Part shown: piece after piece, positions 9,222 to 17,905 of the stretch
Layout: each line of letters starts with the position of its first letter
Position numbering within the stretch: the first letter of the stretch is position 1
From: JAHEYG01 sp040403535
GTDB lineage: Bacteria > Bacteroidota > Bacteroidia > B-17B0 > Aurantibacillaceae
Direction of reading: 5' to 3'
Assembly (NCBI GenBank): GCA_040403535.1
Contig: JBBAKL010000034.1
Span: 1 to 32,481 of the forward strand
Length of the DNA: 32,481 nucleotides
Notes under the pieces: model-generated
Databases searched by the model: none
The model's input: only the letters and a program-made list of their open reading frames with translations
What the model was told of the DNA's origin: nothing
Made by a program: the position numbers and the translations under genes

Positions 9222-11384
9222 ATGACACTAAAGAAAAGCTTTCTGATAATTCCGTTTTTACTTCTTTCTTTTATTTCTCTTGCCGATGAAGGCATGTGGT
9301 TGCCACAGCTTTTAAATGCTTTAAATATTAAAGACATGAAAAAGAACGGTTGCAAATTATCAGCCGAACAAATTTACAGTGTAAATAAATCCAGTTTAAA
9401 AGATGCCATTGTACAGTTTGGCGGTGGCTGTACAGCTGAGATTATTTCTCAGCAAGGTTTAATTTTAACGAATCACCATTGTGGCTACGGCGCTATTGTT
9501 TATCATAGTACAGTTACCAAAGATTATTTAACTAATGGTTACTGGGCGATGAATAAAAACGAGGAGATTTATACCCCTAGTTTAACTGTAACTTTCATTA
9601 AGCGTATTGATGAGGTAACAACAAAGGTGATGAATAATGTTAACGCAAACACCTCCGAGTTACAAAAAGATTCCATCGTAAAAGCGAATATAAAAGTAAT
9701 TGAAGCGGAGGCTATCAAAGGATCTCACTATGGTGCATTTGTTCGTCCGTTTTTTTACGGAAACGAATATTATTTATTCATTACTGAAACTTTCAGAGAT
9801 GTACGTTTGGTTGGTGCGCCTCCTTCGTCAATTGGAAAGTTTGGCGGCGAAACGGATAATTGGATGTGGCCGCGACACAATGCCGATTTTTCTTTGTTCC
9901 GTATTTATGCGGATAAAGACAATAAGCCGGCAGATTATTCTCCAAATAACGTACCGTATACGCCGGCACATTCATTACCGGTATCTATTAAAGGGTATGA
10001 AAAAGGTGATTTTACAATGGTATATGGTTTTCCGGGTCGAACTCAAGAATACCTTACCTCTTACGCGGTTGATATGTTGGTGAACGAAACCAATCCTCGC
10101 CGTGTGGCTTTGCGCGAGAAGCGTTTAGCAATTCTGGAGGAAGATATGAAAAAAAGCAATGAAGTACGTTTAATGTACGCGAATGCTTACGCAGGTATTG
10201 CCAATTACTATAAAAAATGGGCAGGAGAAATGCTTGGTTTAAAAAAATATAATGGAATAGAAAAAAAGCGTGAGTTTGAAAAACAATTTTTAGAAATGGC
10301 CAATGCCAATCCTGCCTGTAAGGGAAAATACAATGATTTGTTCAACGAATTCAAAAAAACATACACCGAATACTCTGCATTAAGCAAGCAAATGGATTAT
10401 TACAGTGAATGCTTACTGGGTATAGATGGTATTCGCTTCCAAATGAATTTCATCAATATTTTTGCCGAACTCAAAAAGAAACAAGCCGGTAAAGAAAATA
10501 AGTTTGATGATCTATTAAAGACGATAAAAAAATCGATTCCTTTCAAAAACATGAATAAGGAAACAGACATTAAACTGTGTGCCGTTATGTTAAACGAGTA
10601 CGTTAAAGGCGTAGATAAAATAAACCGTCCGTATTACCTCGACTCGCTATTAAATGCGCATGATAACAGTGGCGAATCGGTTGCAAAGTTCTTATACGAA
10701 AACTCAAGTTTTATTGATAATGAGAAAGCAAAAGCAATGCTGGATGATTTTGAGAAGAATGCAGCACTTTATGAGCGCGACCCTTATTATAAACTCACCA
10801 GCACCACTGTAAAATACTATCAAACTACCGTTAATCCGCAAGCGCAATATGATGAATTGCGTATAAACGAATTGCAAAAGGAGTATGTTAAAGCGATGCG
10901 TGAATTAATGAAGGATAAAAAGTATTATCCGGATGCCAACTCTACGTTGCGTGTGGCTTATGGCAAGGTAAATAATTACGAGCCGCGTGATGGTGTGACT
11001 TACAATTATTTTACTACGCTGGATGGATTAATGGAGAAAGAAAATCCAAATGATGAAGATTTTGTTGTATTTCCTAAATTGAAAGAGCTTTATCAGAAGA
11101 TAGATTATGGAGAGTATGCTGATAAAAACGGCAAACTACGTATCGCATTTATCGCTTCTAATCACACAACAGGAGGAAATAGCGGTAGTCCGGTTTTAAA
11201 TGCCAAAGGTGAATTAATTGGTACCAATTTCGACCGTAACTGGGAAGGTACTATGAGTGATGTGATGTACAATCCTAATTTGTGCCGTAATATTGTTTTA
11301 GATGTTCGTTATACCTTGTTTATTATTGATAAGTACGCTGGCGCGGGATATTTATTAAAAGAGATGAATATAGTTAGGAAATAG
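9222..11384 (+). CDS. dpp11: S46-family dipeptidyl-peptidase, DPP11-type (Asp/Glu-specific)
   Basis: A 720-residue periplasmic serine exopeptidase with a signal peptide (about residues 1-21). The chymotrypsin-like catalytic triad is visible: His85 in LTNHHCGYG, Asp222 in RHNADFSLF and Ser654 in GGNSGSP. The position 18 residues after the serine is arginine (Arg672 in NFDRNWE). In characterised P. gingivalis enzymes Arg at this site marks DPP11, which removes dipeptides after Asp or Glu, whereas Gly marks DPP7. The length is normal for S46. It is monocistronic, 119 bases after the acetyltransferase gene, with no obvious complete promoter consensus. Expected role: degrading oligopeptides in the periplasm for amino-acid use. 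The family call is firm; the DPP11 assignment rests on that one residue and its surroundings. Confidence 0.88.
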   Translation: MTLKKSFLIIPFLLLSFISLADEGMWLPQLLNALNIKDMKKNGCKLSAEQIYSVNKSSLKDAIVQFGGGCTAEIISQQGLILTNHHCGYGAIVYHSTVTKDYLTNGYWAMNKNEEIYTPSLTVTFIKRIDEVTTKVMNNVNANTSELQKDSIVKANIKVIEAEAIKGSHYGAFVRPFFYGNEYYLFITETFRDVRLVGAPPSSIGKFGGETDNWMWPRHNADFSLFRIYADKDNKPADYSPNNVPYTPAHSLPVSIKGYEKGDFTMVYGFPGRTQEYLTSYAVDMLVNETNPRRVALREKRLAILEEDMKKSNEVRLMYANAYAGIANYYKKWAGEMLGLKKYNGIEKKREFEKQFLEMANANPACKGKYNDLFNEFKKTYTEYSALSKQMDYYSECLLGIDGIRFQMNFINIFAELKKKQAGKENKFDDLLKTIKKSIPFKNMNKETDIKLCAVMLNEYVKGVDKINRPYYLDSLLNAHDNSGESVAKFLYENSSFIDNEKAKAMLDDFEKNAALYERDPYYKLTSTTVKYYQTTVNPQAQYDELRINELQKEYVKAMRELMKDKKYYPDANSTLRVAYGKVNNYEPRDGVTYNYFTTLDGLMEKENPNDEDFVVFPKLKELYQKIDYGEYADKNGKLRIAFIASNHTTGGNSGSPVLNAKGELIGTNFDRNWEGTMSDVMYNPNLCRNIVLDVRYTLFIIDKYAGAGYLLKEMNIVRK

Positions 11385-11431
11385 ACTCCTGATGTTTTCT
11401 TTTAAGATCGTTTTAGTACGATGCTAATAAT

Positions 11432-12577
11432 TCAGGATTTAATGTTTAGTACTTTGCTTTCTATGTATTCAAGCAATAATTCTGTATTTTTTTGATTTGA
11501 GAAAATATCTGCTTGTAATTTTCTTTCGGTGATTAATACGGAATCAAAATCCAGTGAAGCCAATGCGTTTATTTTTTGAATCATTTCACTTGCACTATTA
11601 CAAACATGTATCGAATGATCAGCTTTAATTCCGGTTCCCTGAATCATTTTATCATTACAAATTATAAAGCGCCCCTTAAATAATACATTCAGTAGTTTTA
11701 GTTTCAATCCGGTTGCCTGTTCTGTAAATAGTACATGAATGTGTGCATGATGTATCAACTCATTCATTTTATCCTCCGGAGGGTTTGCTATCAATTTAAT
11801 ATTCTTGTGTTTTTTAACTTTATCAATCAAAAACGCAGGTGGATTTAATCCGGCAATAATAATTTTGGAATTGATTTTATAAAAAACATGATCAATTAAC
11901 CAATCTGCTGCCGCATAATTTTCCGAAACGCTTAAATTACCATTATAAAGTAAATAATCGCTTTTACCATGAATGGTAATTACTTCATTATTGGGATGGA
12001 AGCTCGGGAGAAATTCTGAAGGTATTTGCGAATAATTCTTCTTGAAATAATTTAAGTCATCCCGGTTTACGGCCAATATTAATTGGGCATGATTAATCAC
12101 TGATTCGAAGTTCTTAAGTTTTTTAGCTTCTTCCTTCAAATAAACGCGCTTAAATGCTTTTTTCTCGCTTTGTGCTAAATGATAGTAGTAATCGTGTTCG
12201 ATATTGCTGTGACGATAAATTTTAAATCGGTCTTTAAATCGTTCGTCGCTCATTAAATAACAAGTATGTAAGACTTCAAAAAGTATGGGATAGTCATTAC
12301 TTAAAAGATTTTGAGCAAGCTCTTCCGATTGGCGCGACTTAACATTATAAGGAAGTAGTGAGAAAATATTCATTACTCCCGTTTTTCGTTTGTAGTAATA
12401 TACTTTTTCACAAAGTTGCTCCAGTTCTTTTGAATGCGCGCGACCGTATTCAAAACAATGTAAATGCACCTTGATGCCTTTAGCCTTTAAATGCTTGATT
12501 TTATAAAACACATCAATTACGCCACCATAATTAGCGGGAAATGGAATGTCGAATGAAACTATGTTGATGGCCTTGAT
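11432..12577 (-). CDS. Glycosyltransferase (GT-B, family 1-like) with a non-canonical start codon
   Basis: The recognisable protein has an N-terminal Rossmann motif IVSFDIPFPANYGGVIDVFY, then HCFEYGR, a central YRHSNIEHDYYYH region and a C-terminal nucleotide-sugar domain (LLYNGNLSV, IIAGLNPP, LLNVLFKGRF). The first ATG/GTG/TTG in frame is GTG 12509-12511, which would remove the conserved N-terminal strand and glycine loop. Reading upstream without a stop gives 22 further codons of good homology-like sequence back to ATC AAG GCC at 12577; the in-frame stop is at 12590-12592. The start must therefore be ATC 12575-12577 or ATT 12578-12580, or an ATG was lost by mutation or sequencing error. A promoter-like element at 12608-12639 supports this. 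Membrane or surface polysaccharide synthesis is inferred; donor and acceptor are unknown. Confidence 0.75.
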   Translation of the reverse strand: MKAINIVSFDIPFPANYGGVIDVFYKIKHLKAKGIKVHLHCFEYGRAHSKELEQLCEKVYYYKRKTGVMNIFSLLPYNVKSRQSEELAQNLLSNDYPILFEVLHTCYLMSDERFKDRFKIYRHSNIEHDYYYHLAQSEKKAFKRVYLKEEAKKLKNFESVINHAQLILAVNRDDLNYFKKNYSQIPSEFLPSFHPNNEVITIHGKSDYLLYNGNLSVSENYAAADWLIDHVFYKINSKIIIAGLNPPAFLIDKVKKHKNIKLIANPPEDKMNELIHHAHIHVLFTEQATGLKLKLLNVLFKGRFIICNDKMIQGTGIKADHSIHVCNSASEMIQKINALASLDFDSVLITERKLQADIFSNQKNTELLLEYIESKVLNIKS

Positions 12578-12607
12578 AATACCCGTAACTTATTAAGTAA
12601 AGATACA

Positions 12608-12639
12608 TAAAATTACATTAACACTAAGGATTGATACAA
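12608..12639 (-). promoter_or_regulatory. Probable promoter of the glycosyltransferase gene
   Basis: On the minus strand TTG (12637-12639), a 21-base spacer and TAATTTTA (12608-12615) resemble the Bacteroidota consensus TTG-N19-TAnnTTTG with one mismatch. Transcription would begin near 12600, about 20 bases before the proposed ATC/ATT start and too late to include any upstream ATG. Confidence 0.4.
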
Positions 12640-12671
12640 CCTTGAAAGTGTGAAAAGGAATAGGTAAAATG

Positions 12672-12692
12672 GTATAATTAAATCGATTATAC
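12672..12692 (-). terminator. Weak hairpin after the B12-uptake operon
   Basis: GTATAAT and ATTATAC form a perfect 7-base stem with a 7-base loop, immediately after the stop of the BtuG-like gene. The following minus-strand bases (CATTTTACC) hold only a short T run, so it is a weak terminator candidate. Confidence 0.35.
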
Positions 12693-12693
12693 T

Positions 12694-13725
12694 TTACTCA
12701 AAACAAAAGCCTGATGCATTAATGCCGGCTTTAAAATTAGTTTTTTGGTTTCCGTCCGCTGTGTAAACTGCTATGCTTGATTTCTGAATGTAATCAATTG
12801 CGTCACTAACATAAATGTTGTTGTCTTTATTGTTTACTGCTAAACCATAATAGGTATGCCCGGTGCCGTTTATGAAATTTGTTAATGGTAAATTGTTGTC
12901 GGATATACTCATTTTATATACATGAGAATTCAGATAATACATCATATCCCGTGTTGAATTGATGCATAAATTTGACGGAGCATTTCCGGTATTAAAAGTA
13001 AATGTTGCTTCAATTTGATAATTAACAGGATTAATGCGGGTTAATTTTCCGGGTATTGAGCTTGTGCTGTTGCCACTACTTAACACCCATAATCTGGAGT
13101 TTTTATCGATAACCAAACTTCCTGCATTTGGCCCTACAAAAATGCTATCGCTTAATTGATCGTTTATGGTGTTGATCACATAAACATAATTTGATTTTAG
13201 GTTGGTAACAAAAGCTTTATTGTATAATAACACCATTTGTTCGGTCCAGCCATTACAAGCAATGCTCCCTGTAATTGTATTGGTGTTTAAATCAATAATT
13301 GAAATGGCGTTGGCGTATAAATCACTTACATAGGCTTTATTAGGACTAACGGGTAAGATGTAGCGTGGCGAATTAAAACCGCTAATTGTATTTTGTTTTT
13401 TAAAATCATCCGATGATACAACCACAATTTTTCCTGAGTTATTTATTACTAAGTAATAACCGTGATTGATTTTTAGCATGCTCTGGCAAACATCACCTAA
13501 TACAGCATTGTTATTTTGAGATTTGTAAATATCGCTAACAACGGTGTTATTAACGGCATCGAATAAAGTAATTGATGCATTATTGCTTCCAAAATTACCT
13601 TCATTAGTGACGTAAACTTTCTGACCTCCACTTAAATTTAGTTGAGGCTGGAGCTGCTCATTAGGTTTGTCGTTAACACATGATGTAAAAACAAGAAATA
13701 GAAGTATATAAGAAAGAATTCTCAT
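12694..13725 (-). CDS. BtuG-like surface lipoprotein, YncE/DUF5074 beta-propeller
   Basis: The 343-residue protein starts with a lipoprotein signal (MRILSYILLFLVFTSC, lipidated Cys16). The rest is a chain of blade-like repeats with the YVSD, AYVSDLYANAISIIDL and IYVSD signatures of YncE-type propellers. It opens with VYVTNEGNFGSNNASI, which is characteristic of the DUF5074/BtuG group. In Bacteroides thetaiotaomicron, BtuG is a surface lipoprotein propeller that binds cobalamin very tightly and hands it to BtuB. The same role is inferred here because the gene is the last of four in a cobalamin-riboswitch operon headed by a BtuB-like receptor. It overlaps the preceding gene by 4 bases (ATGA). 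Identity as BtuG rests on fold and context, not on binding residues. Confidence 0.8.
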   Translation of the reverse strand: MRILSYILLFLVFTSCVNDKPNEQLQPQLNLSGGQKVYVTNEGNFGSNNASITLFDAVNNTVVSDIYKSQNNNAVLGDVCQSMLKINHGYYLVINNSGKIVVVSSDDFKKQNTISGFNSPRYILPVSPNKAYVSDLYANAISIIDLNTNTITGSIACNGWTEQMVLLYNKAFVTNLKSNYVYVINTINDQLSDSIFVGPNAGSLVIDKNSRLWVLSSGNSTSSIPGKLTRINPVNYQIEATFTFNTGNAPSNLCINSTRDMMYYLNSHVYKMSISDNNLPLTNFINGTGHTYYGLAVNNKDNNIYVSDAIDYIQKSSIAVYTADGNQKTNFKAGINASGFCFE

Positions 13726-14696
13726 TCAATTATTATTTTTTTTGTATGATTTCCTTTTTCAGAACTAATTTGTACAATATAAATGCCGCTTTCTAATTTG
13801 CTCACATCAATAATTTGCTGATTAGAAATGATATCAATTTGCATTAATTGGATGCCAACTAAATTGAAAATTGATAATTGATTATAAGTTATGAGTTCGG
13901 TACTTCTAATTGTAATATAATCAGATGACGGATTCGGATATATGCTGAAAATTGATTCTGAATTTATTTCATTAATCCCTACTGCTTTTTGATGAATAAC
14001 GCCAATAGCATCTAAATCAAATCCTGAGGATGGAAATGGAGTAGGCCAGGGTTCATTAATCACATGGTTTTGCGAATCAAAATTGGCGAAGGGTTGATTT
14101 ATATTGCCAATTACATCAATTATTCGGATGTGCGTTATGGATGTAATATCTACTAAAGGGTTTCCATTCAACTCTTGTAAATCAAATGGCGTACCGTATA
14201 ACGCCCGGTGTTTTCCGGCAAGATTATTGATTTTTGAAGCGTCCATGTTCGCATTATTATCATATTGCGGATTTTCTGGTAAGTTGCACGTAGAAGGAAA
14301 ACGTACAAAATTAATCCCATCACTGCTTACTTCAACAAATGCTAACTCTAAAAACGAATCGTTAAATGAATTTTCAAATACAGCAAAATCATATCCGGTT
14401 GCATCGGTCACGGGTACAGAAAACGTTACGGTAGCCTTACCTCCGTCGCCCAAACTAACCACACCGGCATCTGCTTTACCTATAACGTAAGAGCTATCAC
14501 CAACACTGGCATATCCTAATGAAGTATTACTGATGTCTTGAAAACCTCGTGTTACTTTGCATTGGGCGCCCCAGGCAACAAACACACTGCTGTCGGTATG
14601 TAGTGCATTGCAATTGGCGCTGCCAACAATTCCATGAAATTGCGCTGAAGCACTTGTGGTGAATAAGCCAGCTATGATAATTAAAATAAACCGCAT
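13722..14696 (-). CDS. T9SS-secreted surface protein of the B12 operon (function unknown)
   Basis: A 324-residue protein with a signal peptide (residues 1-18, ending SASA-Q) and a type A T9SS sorting domain at about 250-324 (IYPNPSSDYITI, then SGIYIVQIS and a basic/hydrophobic tail). The middle (about 80-235) has a GDGGKATVTFSVPV strand pair, GYDFAVFENSF, AFVEVSSDGINF and a closing SGFDLDAIGVIH. These are marks of a jelly-roll cell-surface family found near B12 receptors in Bacteroidota. No catalytic motif is apparent. It overlaps its neighbours on both sides (1 and 4 bases), so it is translationally coupled within the cobalamin-controlled operon. Role inferred: corrinoid capture or receptor accessory, not demonstrated. 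Confidence 0.72.
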   Translation of the reverse strand: MRFILIIIAGLFTTSASAQFHGIVGSANCNALHTDSSVFVAWGAQCKVTRGFQDISNTSLGYASVGDSSYVIGKADAGVVSLGDGGKATVTFSVPVTDATGYDFAVFENSFNDSFLELAFVEVSSDGINFVRFPSTCNLPENPQYDNNANMDASKINNLAGKHRALYGTPFDLQELNGNPLVDITSITHIRIIDVIGNINQPFANFDSQNHVINEPWPTPFPSSGFDLDAIGVIHQKAVGINEINSESIFSIYPNPSSDYITIRSTELITYNQLSIFNLVGIQLMQIDIISNQQIIDVSKLESGIYIVQISSEKGNHTKKIIIE

Positions 14697-15676
14697 TAAT
14701 TTTTAATGAATTTAATAGTTTGTTTTGTGTTGGCTCCACTCACTTCTATGAAATAAAATCCACTGTTCAATTCGTCCAATTCAACTTTTAGGATGTTATT
14801 GCCCGCTTTAATTGTTGATGTAATGTTTTTAATTAATGCTCCGGTTGGTGAATAAATGTTGAAGGCACATTCTGCAGATTGCTTAGCGTTAATTTGCAGA
14901 TTAACAATTTCATTAGCCGGGTTAGGGTAAAGCTTTAAATCAGAGATAATGCTTAGTTCGTTGATGCCAACAGTTTTGCTTGTTGTGAAATTGTCCATGC
15001 TGAAAAACGCAGGCGTGTTCATACCAAAAGAACTGTTATCCGATGAATACATAAAAAACTGAATACTGTCTACTACACCCAAATTACTGCAATTTACCCA
15101 TTGCCAACCTTTAACGATGTAATCAAGGGTATTATTACTAAATCGGTAATCCGCCAAGTAAAATTCAGAACTATCTGTTTTCATGGTTCCATTGTAATAA
15201 CCTTTAACGGTTACTTTAAACCAATCCGGATCATTTCCGGAAGTGCCACCAAATTTTTTAGCAAACATATCGCCGTTCTTCATCGATTTATAGGCGTAAG
15301 TAGAATTGTTGATGTAAAATCCATCTACAACATTATCGGTAGATGTCTTAAGTTTAATGATGCCGTTAGCTTGTGCTGTTACATAATAATTGGAGTTGTT
15401 GTATCCTTTATAGGCAATACAGTTATACAGATTCTGATACCCCCCATTAGTGGAGTCGTTTTTATTGGTATAAGAAAAACCTTTACTCCAATAATTCCCA
15501 AATGTACTGGTTGCCCATTCGTATTCGAAAATAGCATTGGTGGTTTGAAAATCTGTACTGGCTGCATTGTAATAAAATGAATCAGCAGGGAGGGAGAAGT
15601 TTTCAAAGGTAGCGACACTTTGAGCCTGAGTAAAATTCATAAGGGCAATTAATAAAAGAGTAATTTTTTTTTTCAT
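14696..15676 (-). CDS. DUF4465 (BtuH-like) protein with T9SS sorting domain
   Basis: A 326-residue secreted protein with a signal peptide (about residues 1-19). The DUF4465 domain spans about residues 20-235. Its hallmark stretch is YAYKSMKNGDMFAKKFGG, followed by GNDPDWFKVTVKGY (128-160), with FSYTNKNDSTNGGYQNLY near residue 67. The C-terminus (about 248-326) is a T9SS type A sorting domain (LYPNPANEIVNL and the final IKFIKN). In gut Bacteroides, DUF4465 proteins called BtuH bind vitamin B12 at the surface and are lipoproteins. This one lacks a lipobox and would be exported by T9SS instead. It begins 12 bases after the receptor gene in the cobalamin-controlled operon. B12 binding is inferred from family and position. 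Confidence 0.82.
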   Translation of the reverse strand: MKKKITLLLIALMNFTQAQSVATFENFSLPADSFYYNAASTDFQTTNAIFEYEWATSTFGNYWSKGFSYTNKNDSTNGGYQNLYNCIAYKGYNNSNYYVTAQANGIIKLKTSTDNVVDGFYINNSTYAYKSMKNGDMFAKKFGGTSGNDPDWFKVTVKGYYNGTMKTDSSEFYLADYRFSNNTLDYIVKGWQWVNCSNLGVVDSIQFFMYSSDNSSFGMNTPAFFSMDNFTTSKTVGINELSIISDLKLYPNPANEIVNLQINAKQSAECAFNIYSPTGALIKNITSTIKAGNNILKVELDELNSGFYFIEVSGANTKQTIKFIKN

Positions 15677-15688
15677 ATGGTATTGTTT

Positions 15689-17614
15689 TTAGATGATGGG
15701 TTGTTTAATTATTTTTGGTTTATGATAAGTTAGTGTTAAGCTGATTTCATAATTCCGGAGTGGCATGGGACGCTGTGAAATAACTTTGTAATTTTCATTA
15801 AATAAATTATTAATCTGAAACAGTGTTGTAACCCCAACAAACGACACATTGTATTTATATGAGAATTTCATATTTGCAATATGATAAGGACTTAACCAAC
15901 TGGAATTATCGCTGCTAGTAAAACGATAACCGATGTAGTTATGATAATAAGAAACGATAAAGTTTTGTATTCCAAATGAGAAATTGGCACCATAATTATA
16001 ACGTGGTGTATAAATCAGTTGTTTATTAACTGAGGCATCGTTGGCAAGTGATGATTTTACAGCTTTTGAAAGTGTATACGCTGAATTGAATCCTAATTGA
16101 CAAAACATCTTATTATTTGAATAAACAATTCGGTTAGTTGTTTCTGTACCTCTGCTGTGTACTTCCGATAGGTTAATTGGTGTGGGGTTTCCGCCGGCAC
16201 CGGGTACCCAACTGATCCAATTACTAATCGTTTTGTCAAAATAAGTAAGTTCGCTTTGCAGAGTAATCTGTTTCTTATTCCATTTAAAGTCCAATCCTCC
16301 TTCAAATGTGTAGCCTTCTTCAGGTTTTAAATCAGGATTTCCGCTGTTTGCCCAATACAAATCATTTAAGGTTGGCAATCGGAATACTTTTGCGGCATTC
16401 ATTTTAAGTTTTAGTTCTTTAAAAATTTGATAAGCAATTCCTATGTTTCCTGTTGTCGGTATTGTTAATTGAGGTGAATATTCCTGACGTAAAAGAAGCT
16501 CAAATAGTAATTTATTACTAAGTAAATTCAGATTATATCCTGCTAATACAGCTTGTTTTTCTAAATAATGTTTTGGCTTCGTATAATTATTGGTTATTGC
16601 ATTAAAGGAAGTGTAATTACCTCCCATAAAAAACGTGTGATTTGTATTTAGAGTAAATTTAATGTCGGCTTCCGCAATAAATGTTTTGGTATTGTTTTTA
16701 GAAAAAACAAATGCTGCGCTGTCGGTGTAATTAAGTACATCGTCAAAATAGGCGATTCTCACTGAAGGCAAAAGGCGATTGGTTTTATAAGTATAATCAG
16801 CTGTTAATTTTAAATTTTCGTCTAACTGACTGGCAGTGCTTTTTAATTCACCCATAACAGGAGGTAAATTTCTTTCAGCGTTATGGTACCACACTCTTGC
16901 ATTGATGTGGTGATTAGCGAATAGTTTTGCGCTGATTTCCTGCAAAAAGCCACTTGTTTTATAATTGGAGTGTACTTGTTTTTTTATAGTAGTATCACTG
17001 TAATCAAAATTATTTTTTGATTTAACATAGTAAACTTTTGTATTAGAGCTGAAATTTTCAGTTGAATAATGGATTTGAGAATTTAATTTTCGCGTATCAA
17101 AACTTCCAAGGCCAAGTGTAATCATTGAATGAAGTCCTTTTTTAAACTGAGGCACATTATTCAAATGAATACTACCTCCCATCACACCGCTTCCCCAAGT
17201 TGCTGCCGAACCTCCATATTCAATTCCAATGTTGTCAAAAATGAAATTGGGTATTTGTGAAAAATCATTTTGTCCCAGCATAGGGTTCATGATGTTAAAG
17301 CCATTCCATAAAACCGGACTCTGTGAAGCATTCCCTCCTCTAAAACTTGCTGAACTTAAATTAGCAGGACCATAATTTTTGATAAATACAGGAGAGTTTA
17401 CAGTTAGTATATCGGCCAAAGATTGGGTGTTGAAATTAAACTTAGTTACCGTATCCTGCTGTTGTGATTTCTTAATAGTATTTAATTGTTTGCTTTTTAC
17501 ACTGCTGATAACGATTTCCCCTAGGTTAATAGCGCTTGTGTCTCTTACCTGAGCAACCAGATGAAGGCCGGCAAAAATCACCACAATAGATATATATAAT
17601 CTACATTTCATCAT
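15689..17614 (-). CDS. btuB: TonB-dependent outer-membrane cobalamin receptor (BtuB-like)
   Basis: A 641-residue TonB-dependent receptor. A signal peptide (about 1-22, ending LVAQ) is followed by a TonB-box-like segment (NLGEIVISSVK). The plug domain contains GPANLSSASFRGGNASQSPVLWNGFNI-type sequence, then GGSAATWGSGVMGGSIHLNN, and the remainder is a 22-strand-type barrel. It lies directly behind a cobalamin riboswitch and heads an operon with DUF4465 and BtuG-like genes, so corrinoid import is the likely role. The start is ATG 17612-17614 or the adjacent ATG 17609-17611. An in-frame TTG at 17621-17623 sits 5 bases after a GGAGG, so it remains possible. No inner-membrane BtuCDF genes are nearby. 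Confidence 0.87.
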   Translation of the reverse strand: MMKCRLYISIVVIFAGLHLVAQVRDTSAINLGEIVISSVKSKQLNTIKKSQQQDTVTKFNFNTQSLADILTVNSPVFIKNYGPANLSSASFRGGNASQSPVLWNGFNIMNPMLGQNDFSQIPNFIFDNIGIEYGGSAATWGSGVMGGSIHLNNVPQFKKGLHSMITLGLGSFDTRKLNSQIHYSTENFSSNTKVYYVKSKNNFDYSDTTIKKQVHSNYKTSGFLQEISAKLFANHHINARVWYHNAERNLPPVMGELKSTASQLDENLKLTADYTYKTNRLLPSVRIAYFDDVLNYTDSAAFVFSKNNTKTFIAEADIKFTLNTNHTFFMGGNYTSFNAITNNYTKPKHYLEKQAVLAGYNLNLLSNKLLFELLLRQEYSPQLTIPTTGNIGIAYQIFKELKLKMNAAKVFRLPTLNDLYWANSGNPDLKPEEGYTFEGGLDFKWNKKQITLQSELTYFDKTISNWISWVPGAGGNPTPINLSEVHSRGTETTNRIVYSNNKMFCQLGFNSAYTLSKAVKSSLANDASVNKQLIYTPRYNYGANFSFGIQNFIVSYYHNYIGYRFTSSDNSSWLSPYHIANMKFSYKYNVSFVGVTTLFQINNLFNENYKVISQRPMPLRNYEISLTLTYHKPKIIKQPII

Positions 17615-17628
17615 AACAAACAATCATT

Positions 17629-17633
17629 CCTCC
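17629..17633 (-). promoter_or_regulatory. Shine-Dalgarno-like GGAGG before the cobalamin receptor
   Basis: GGAGG on the minus strand is unusual in a genome whose other genes have A-rich leaders. It lies 14 bases before the ATG at 17614 and 5 bases before an in-frame TTG. Its first base is shared with the palindrome CGAATAATTATTCG (17633-17646), a 5-base stem with a 4-base loop, so translation could be modulated by folding. Confidence 0.4.
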
Positions 17634-17660
17634 GAATAATTATTCGCATCAATACGGGAA

Positions 17661-17687
17661 ATAAAAAACAATTAAATTTCAATTGTT
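17661..17687 (-). terminator. Possible intrinsic terminator of the cobalamin riboswitch
   Basis: On the minus strand AACAATT and AATTGTT pair as a 7-base stem around a 7-base loop, followed by a run of T. It lies between the aptamer and the receptor start, where an expression platform is expected. The stem is almost all A/T, so its strength is uncertain. Confidence 0.4.
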
Positions 17688-17721
17688 CTGTCGCTTCACA
17701 TCCCGAAAGCTACAAACTTTG

Positions 17722-17905
17722 TGTTATTGGCAGGTCTTCTGACTTATCTCTCTTTGATAGCCTTCCCGTTTTAACAACAGTGGCAACAGAATTATCAAAG
17801 TTTTAATGAGAATCACAGCAGCGGGTACTGTTTGCGAATCGGATTATTCCTCACGCAATTCCCTTTTAATCTTTAAAAACGATTAAAGAACCATTAACGT
17901 AACAA
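17722..17905 (-). ncRNA. Cobalamin riboswitch (aptamer) controlling the B12-uptake operon
   Basis: Read on the minus strand, the conserved core elements occur in the right order. A GGGAATTGCGTGAGGAAT segment (about 17846-17863) is followed by ACCCGCTGCTGTGAT (about 17812-17827), GCCACTG (17778-17784), CGGGAAGGCTATC (17756-17768), and finally the B12 box AGTCAGAAGACCTGCC (17729-17744). Distal bases TGTTA and TAACA can close the P1 stem. The RNA lies in the leader of the btuB-like gene, about 110 bases before its start. Known cobalamin riboswitches lower expression of uptake genes when adenosylcobalamin (or a related corrinoid) is plentiful; that direction of control is assumed. The outer boundaries are approximate. 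Confidence 0.95.

Noticed and set aside
9222..11384. Calling the S46 enzyme DPP7
   Set aside because: The specificity residue 18 positions after the catalytic serine is Arg, not Gly, which fits DPP11.
12509..12511. GTG as start of the glycosyltransferase
   Set aside because: It would delete the conserved N-terminal strand and the ANYGG loop, which are coded in the same frame upstream.
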